A stretch of DNA of 36,743 bases, taken from NCBI RefSeq assembly GCF_030689305.1, contig NZ_JAUYVM010000031.1, positions 1 through 36,743 on the forward strand, given 5' to 3'. The notes beneath the pieces are model-generated. The model was not told the origin of the DNA. It made no database searches and was given only the letters and a program-made list of their open reading frames with translations. The translations under genes and the position numbers were made by a program. Source of the stretch: Vibrio penaeicida (GTDB lineage Bacteria > Pseudomonadota > Gammaproteobacteria > Enterobacterales > Vibrionaceae). Each line of letters starts with the position of its first letter. The stretch's first letter is position 1. Shown here piece by piece: positions 33,369-36,743 of this stretch.

Positions 33369-33387
33369 GTGACTCTCCGATAAAAGC

Positions 33388-34386
33388 TTAAAGCTTTATC
33401 AAAAGCTTGCCTTTGTTCTCGCCAGTAAAGAAAAGATTCATTGCAGACATTGCGCTTTCAAGTCCATTCAATACATGTGTTCTGTACTGAATCTGTCCAT
33501 TCATGACATACGGTGTTAGCTTTTCTAACAACTGAGGAATCTGATGAAGGTGATCCGGCATGGCAAAACCTTGTACCGTGATTCGCTTTTTGATTAATGG
33601 AATCCAGTTGGGTCCTGCTGAAGGTTCTGAAGCTGTATAGTCGGCGATCATACCGCACACAACAATTCTTCCGTGAGCATTCATTCGGTCAAATATATGG
33701 TGCTGAATAGGACCACCTGTATTTTCAAAAAACAGGTCCACACCATCTGGCGTCAATGATTCGAGTTGAGATTTCAAGTCATCTTTCTTGTAATTGATTG
33801 CCCCATCAAAGCCTAGTTCATTGACTATCCAATCTGCTTTTTCGTCACTTCCAACCACACCAATTACACGTAAGCCCTCTGCTTTTGCAAGCTGGCCAAC
33901 AATGGAGCCTACCGAACCTGCAGCACCAGTTACTACTAGTGTTTCACCCGACTTGGGTTTACCTATATTAAGTAGCCCTTGAGTGGCGGTTAAACCTGGT
34001 AAGGCGAAAACGGAAAGTGCCGTTTCTGCATCGATGTCATTCGACACCTTGTTGATACCCTGACCATTGGTCAGTGCGTATTCAGTCCAGCCCATCATTC
34101 CCATCACTTTGTCGCCCACGGCAAACTCAGAGTTTTCAGACGCTACGACTTCGCCAAAACCGCTAGAGCGCATACGAGTGTTCAATGCTACAGGTGGAAT
34201 GTAGCTTTCTTCATCCGGCATCATCCAACCTATCATGGCAGGATCCATCGACATATGAGTTTGTTTAATAAGGAACTGTCCTTCGGAAAGTGCTGGAGTT
34301 TCACTCTCAATAACCTCAAACATGTGAGGTCCAATAGGGTTGCCGTCTGGACGTGCGGTAAGCAAAATTTCTTTATTTAGCGTCAT
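33388..34386 (-). CDS. NADP-dependent zinc-free reductase (MDR, CurA-like)
   Basis: A 332-residue medium-chain reductase of the leukotriene B4 dehydrogenase / 2-alkenal reductase / CurA branch, which reduces the double bond of alpha,beta-unsaturated carbonyls with NADPH. The nucleotide-binding motif is VVTGAAGSVGSIVGQLAKAEG (from about residue 140), followed by GVVGSDEKADW. FFENTGGPIQHHIFDRMNAHGRIVVCGMI is typical of this branch. The usual zinc ligands are absent. AAGGAG seven bases before ATG 34386 sets the start. It diverges from a LysR regulator that probably controls it in response to a reactive compound (inference). Confidence 0.88.
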   Translation of the reverse strand: MTLNKEILLTARPDGNPIGPHMFEVIESETPALSEGQFLIKQTHMSMDPAMIGWMMPDEESYIPPVALNTRMRSSGFGEVVASENSEFAVGDKVMGMMGWTEYALTNGQGINKVSNDIDAETALSVFALPGLTATQGLLNIGKPKSGETLVVTGAAGSVGSIVGQLAKAEGLRVIGVVGSDEKADWIVNELGFDGAINYKKDDLKSQLESLTPDGVDLFFENTGGPIQHHIFDRMNAHGRIVVCGMIADYTASEPSAGPNWIPLIKKRITVQGFAMPDHLHQIPQLLEKLTPYVMNGQIQYRTHVLNGLESAMSAMNLFFTGENKGKLLIKL

Positions 34387-34481
34387 TGTTTTCTCCTTAG
34401 ATCGTGTAAGCAGTATTGCACAATGATTCATTTACAAATAGGCTGTATAAAGCGAATCACTTTTGCTTTAAAGGCAATAAT

Positions 34482-35393
34482 ATGGACAAACTAAAAGCAC
34501 TATCCTACTTCGTAGAAACAGTAGAAAAAGGGAGTTTCTCAGCAGCAGCAAACCACTACCATGTTCCTGCTTCTTCCATTTCACGACGAATTGCCGATCT
34601 CGAAGCCGAGCTTGGCGCACAGTTACTTGTCCGAAGCACTCGATCTATCTCGCTGACAGAGGTAGGCAAGCAATACTACCAGCAAGCCCAGCATATAATT
34701 GAACAAGTGCACTTTTCCGATCAACTGGTTAAGCATTATCAAAGTGAACCGACAGGTGTATTGAAAATCAGTGCTATGGTCGGGTTTGGTGAAAGCATTC
34801 TTCTGCCTATTCTCGACGACTTTTCTAAGCACTACCCCGAAGTTATTCTTGATGTCGTGTTAAGTGATGAGCTTTCAAAACTGGAAAAGGATGATGTGGA
34901 TATCGCCATACGAGGTGGCTACGCGCCAGACGAACGCGTCGTCGCCAAAAAGTTAATGAATAATGATTTCGTTGCTGCCGTTTCTCCAATCTATATCCAG
35001 CAAAATGGTAAGCCTACTTGCACTTCCGATCTCGTTCATCATCAAGGTTTATTTTTTAAAACCCCTGTCGGTCCAACACCTTGGTTAAGTGAAATTGACG
35101 GGCAATGGCAAGACGTGTCTGGAAAGGTGAAACTGGTAAGTAATAACGGACATTGGTTACTAAACAAAGCCATACATGGTGAAGGCATACTGATGCTGCC
35201 TAAATGGGTACTTCAGCCCAGTTTTGAATCAGGCGTATTGCAAGAGTTAGCCTTCGATCAACCCTTGCAAATAAGCCACGGTAGAGATTTTGCCATTTTC
35301 CTACTTTATCAAAAACTCGAATACTCAATTCCTAAAATCAAAGCCGCTGTCGATTTCATTTGTGAGCAAGTTAAGCTCTTGCAACCACACTAA
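34482..35393 (+). CDS. LysR-family regulator
   Basis: A 303-residue transcription factor. The N-terminal winged helix-turn-helix shows ALSYFVETVEKGSFSAAANH and SSISRRIADLEAELGAQLLV, then RSTRSISLTEVGKQYY. The C-terminal effector domain begins near GVLKISAMVGFGESILLP and includes VDIAIRGGYAPDERVVAKKL and GEGILMLPKW. This layout is the CrgA/DsdC-like branch often found beside reductase genes. AAGG lies about nine bases before ATG 34482; the longer frame from 34416 overlaps the divergent gene's start region. The 95-base gap to the reductase probably contains its binding site. Confidence 0.9.
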   Translation: MDKLKALSYFVETVEKGSFSAAANHYHVPASSISRRIADLEAELGAQLLVRSTRSISLTEVGKQYYQQAQHIIEQVHFSDQLVKHYQSEPTGVLKISAMVGFGESILLPILDDFSKHYPEVILDVVLSDELSKLEKDDVDIAIRGGYAPDERVVAKKLMNNDFVAAVSPIYIQQNGKPTCTSDLVHHQGLFFKTPVGPTPWLSEIDGQWQDVSGKVKLVSNNGHWLLNKAIHGEGILMLPKWVLQPSFESGVLQELAFDQPLQISHGRDFAIFLLYQKLEYSIPKIKAAVDFICEQVKLLQPH

Positions 35394-35470
35394 TCTTCAC
35401 TATGGCGATTCATTCTTATAGCTTAAACCGCACCATGGGATGTCTGTTGGTAGAGCAACATTAACTCGAA

Positions 35471-36502
35471 CTAGATTAAGGTCTGTTCGATAGCGCCAGC
35501 TCCACGATCATCCAAAGTCACCTTGGCTACCGCACCATTGATTAGGGTTAAGTTAGGAGGAACATGCCCAATATCCATGTCGTAGATCACTGGAATACCT
35601 AGGTTACCCAAATGCCTTTCTAATACTTCTAGGTAACTAAGCTCATTATTACTGGTATCTTTGGCACAGTTTCGCCCAATTAAGATCCCGTTAACGGAAC
35701 TAAATACCTGCCTAAACTTCATGTTTAAAATTGCACGAGCAAGTTCAACTGGCGGCATTTCTGCATTTTCTAGATACAACAAAATACCCTTTGGCGCTTT
35801 CTTTGCAAAAGCATTGAGATCGAGATATTCAGTATTAAACAAATGATGCAGAGTATCCCAGCATCCGCCAAGTAATCGACCTTCTAAGCAGTATCCTGAT
35901 TCGGGCTTTACGAGCCATTTCCATTCGGTATTGATGTTGCATTCCAATATAGCTTGTGGGTTCTCAGTAATTGGTGGCCATGTCTTTGTATGCTTTTCAG
36001 AAGCGAACTGGGTAAAGCTCTCCCCTTCATTTTGTGAAAGGTGCGATAAAGTATTTAATACCAAAGGGTCTGTCGCATTTTGAGTGAGATCCATCAAGTT
36101 TGAACAGTGCACAGTAGCCCAGCCCAGCCTAGAAGTAACCACCGATGTGATTGTACTAATATCGGAAAAACCCAGTATCCATTTGGGTTTCGCGTTAGCG
36201 AGTTTTTCGAAATCAAGATATGGAAGCAGTTCCATTGCCAACTCACCACCCCAAGGTGGCGCAATCGCATCGATCTCATCATCCATTAAAAACTGCATCA
36301 GTTCAGAAGCTCTTTCTTCGGCACAAGCACTGACGTGTTTACTCTGCCCTCTTAGGCAATTCCCTTCTATCACTCTAAACTGCAACGAGTTGAAATATTC
36401 GAGAACAAATTGATACCGCGATTCATGCGCTTCGCTAATTCCAGAAGAAAATGCCGTTACACCAATCGTGCTTCCGGCGATTAAAGGGGCTGGGTATTTC
36501 AT
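35471..36502 (-). CDS. S66-family peptidase, MccF-like
   Basis: A 343-residue protein of peptidase family S66 (LD-carboxypeptidase/MccF). Ser113 in LGFSDIS, Glu245 in LYLENAE and His313 in DIGHVPPN form the expected triad, and their spacing is close to the Ser118/Glu243/His311 of MccF. LD-carboxypeptidases act on murein peptides in the cytoplasm, whereas MccF cleaves microcin C-type nucleotide-peptides; the fold and length fit the MccF branch. No microcin operon is seen. The start at 36502 follows AGGAAA, preferred over 36532. It stands alone, convergent with the LysR gene. Confidence 0.82.
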   Translation of the reverse strand: MKYPAPLIAGSTIGVTAFSSGISEAHESRYQFVLEYFNSLQFRVIEGNCLRGQSKHVSACAEERASELMQFLMDDEIDAIAPPWGGELAMELLPYLDFEKLANAKPKWILGFSDISTITSVVTSRLGWATVHCSNLMDLTQNATDPLVLNTLSHLSQNEGESFTQFASEKHTKTWPPITENPQAILECNINTEWKWLVKPESGYCLEGRLLGGCWDTLHHLFNTEYLDLNAFAKKAPKGILLYLENAEMPPVELARAILNMKFRQVFSSVNGILIGRNCAKDTSNNELSYLEVLERHLGNLGIPVIYDMDIGHVPPNLTLINGAVAKVTLDDRGAGAIEQTLI

Positions 36503-36685
36503 ACTATTCAGTTTCCTATAAAAGTTAGTCATTCAGCTTCAATTTTTTGAACCCATATGATGGACAAATTTTTACTATGCACTGAGTCTCATTTCATCAC
36601 AAAAACAAATGAAATGGATTGCATTTAGTGGTCATATAAACACATTAAATCAACACGTTAATGAATGTAAGGATAACTAACAATT

Positions 36686-36743
36686 ATGGATCATTTCGTT
36701 AGTATAAAAGACATATCTAAAGATCTGATAGAATCTACAGTTT
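36686..36743 (+). CDS. Truncated N-terminus, possibly a carbamoyltransferase
   Basis: An open frame from ATG 36686 runs off the right edge: MDHFVSIKDISKDLIESTV. AAGGA lies about 13 bases upstream, a rather long spacing. The pattern (H-F-x-S-I-K-D-I-S-K) resembles the first residues of aspartate or ornithine carbamoyltransferases, but 19 residues are too few for a firm call. Confidence 0.4.
   Translation, partial: MDHFVSIKDISKDLIESTV

Noticed and set aside
34482..35393. LysR regulator taken as IrgB
   Set aside because: It is divergent from the NADP-dependent reductase, not from the TonB receptor, and is separated from the receptor by the esterase and reductase genes.

Overview
The window looks like a chromosomal segment from a marine gammaproteobacterium, most likely Vibrio or a close relative. 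Composition is moderately AT-rich. The gene content is typical of Vibrionaceae accessory and metabolic regions: a REP-associated transposase, an IrgA-type TonB receptor with a Trp/Asp-rich trilactone-esterase partner, a NadN-type nucleotidase, a DUF5062-like protein, GFA and MAPEG proteins and many AraC regulators. Assignment rests on remembered family resemblance only; no database search was possible. About 29 complete genes and one gene cut by the right edge are supported. No tRNA, rRNA or CRISPR array was seen.

Left part (1-8000): a secreted flavin oxidase of the aldonolactone-oxidase type lies on the minus strand behind a structured leader. A plus-strand REP-associated tyrosine transposase follows, inside a neighbourhood full of repeats: a 24-bp element containing TGTCTGTCCC, a diverged direct repeat of about 113 bp on both sides, and a long hairpin. 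Next come a tiny lipoprotein, a DUF5062-like protein, a GFA-family zinc protein and a surface NAD/5'-nucleotidase lipoprotein, all on the minus strand.

Middle (8400-19000): an unknown secreted protein, a glyoxalase-fold protein behind its AraC regulator, then a tightly coupled pair made of a signal-peptide protein and a class 3 lipase that resembles an immunity/effector module. An AraC regulator diverges from a DUF1772-like membrane protein. A GH29 alpha-L-fucosidase, a further AraC regulator and a family 5 solute-binding protein look like a small fucoside-use locus that lacks permease genes here.

Right part (19200-36743): a short secreted YD-repeat protein, a 1142-residue secreted tricorn-like protease whose terminator appears split by a palindromic mobile element, and a two-gene operon (FAD amine-oxidase-like protein plus membrane protein) behind a long gap. 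Then come GFA and MAPEG proteins, an unknown secreted Cys-rich protein, a Fur-box-controlled operon for catechol siderophore use (periplasmic esterase then TonB receptor), an NADP-dependent reductase divergent from a LysR regulator, and an MccF-type S66 peptidase.

The strongest candidates for something not yet described are the lipase/partner pair, the element inside the terminator hairpin, the transposase and its repeat family, and the FAD protein/membrane protein operon.
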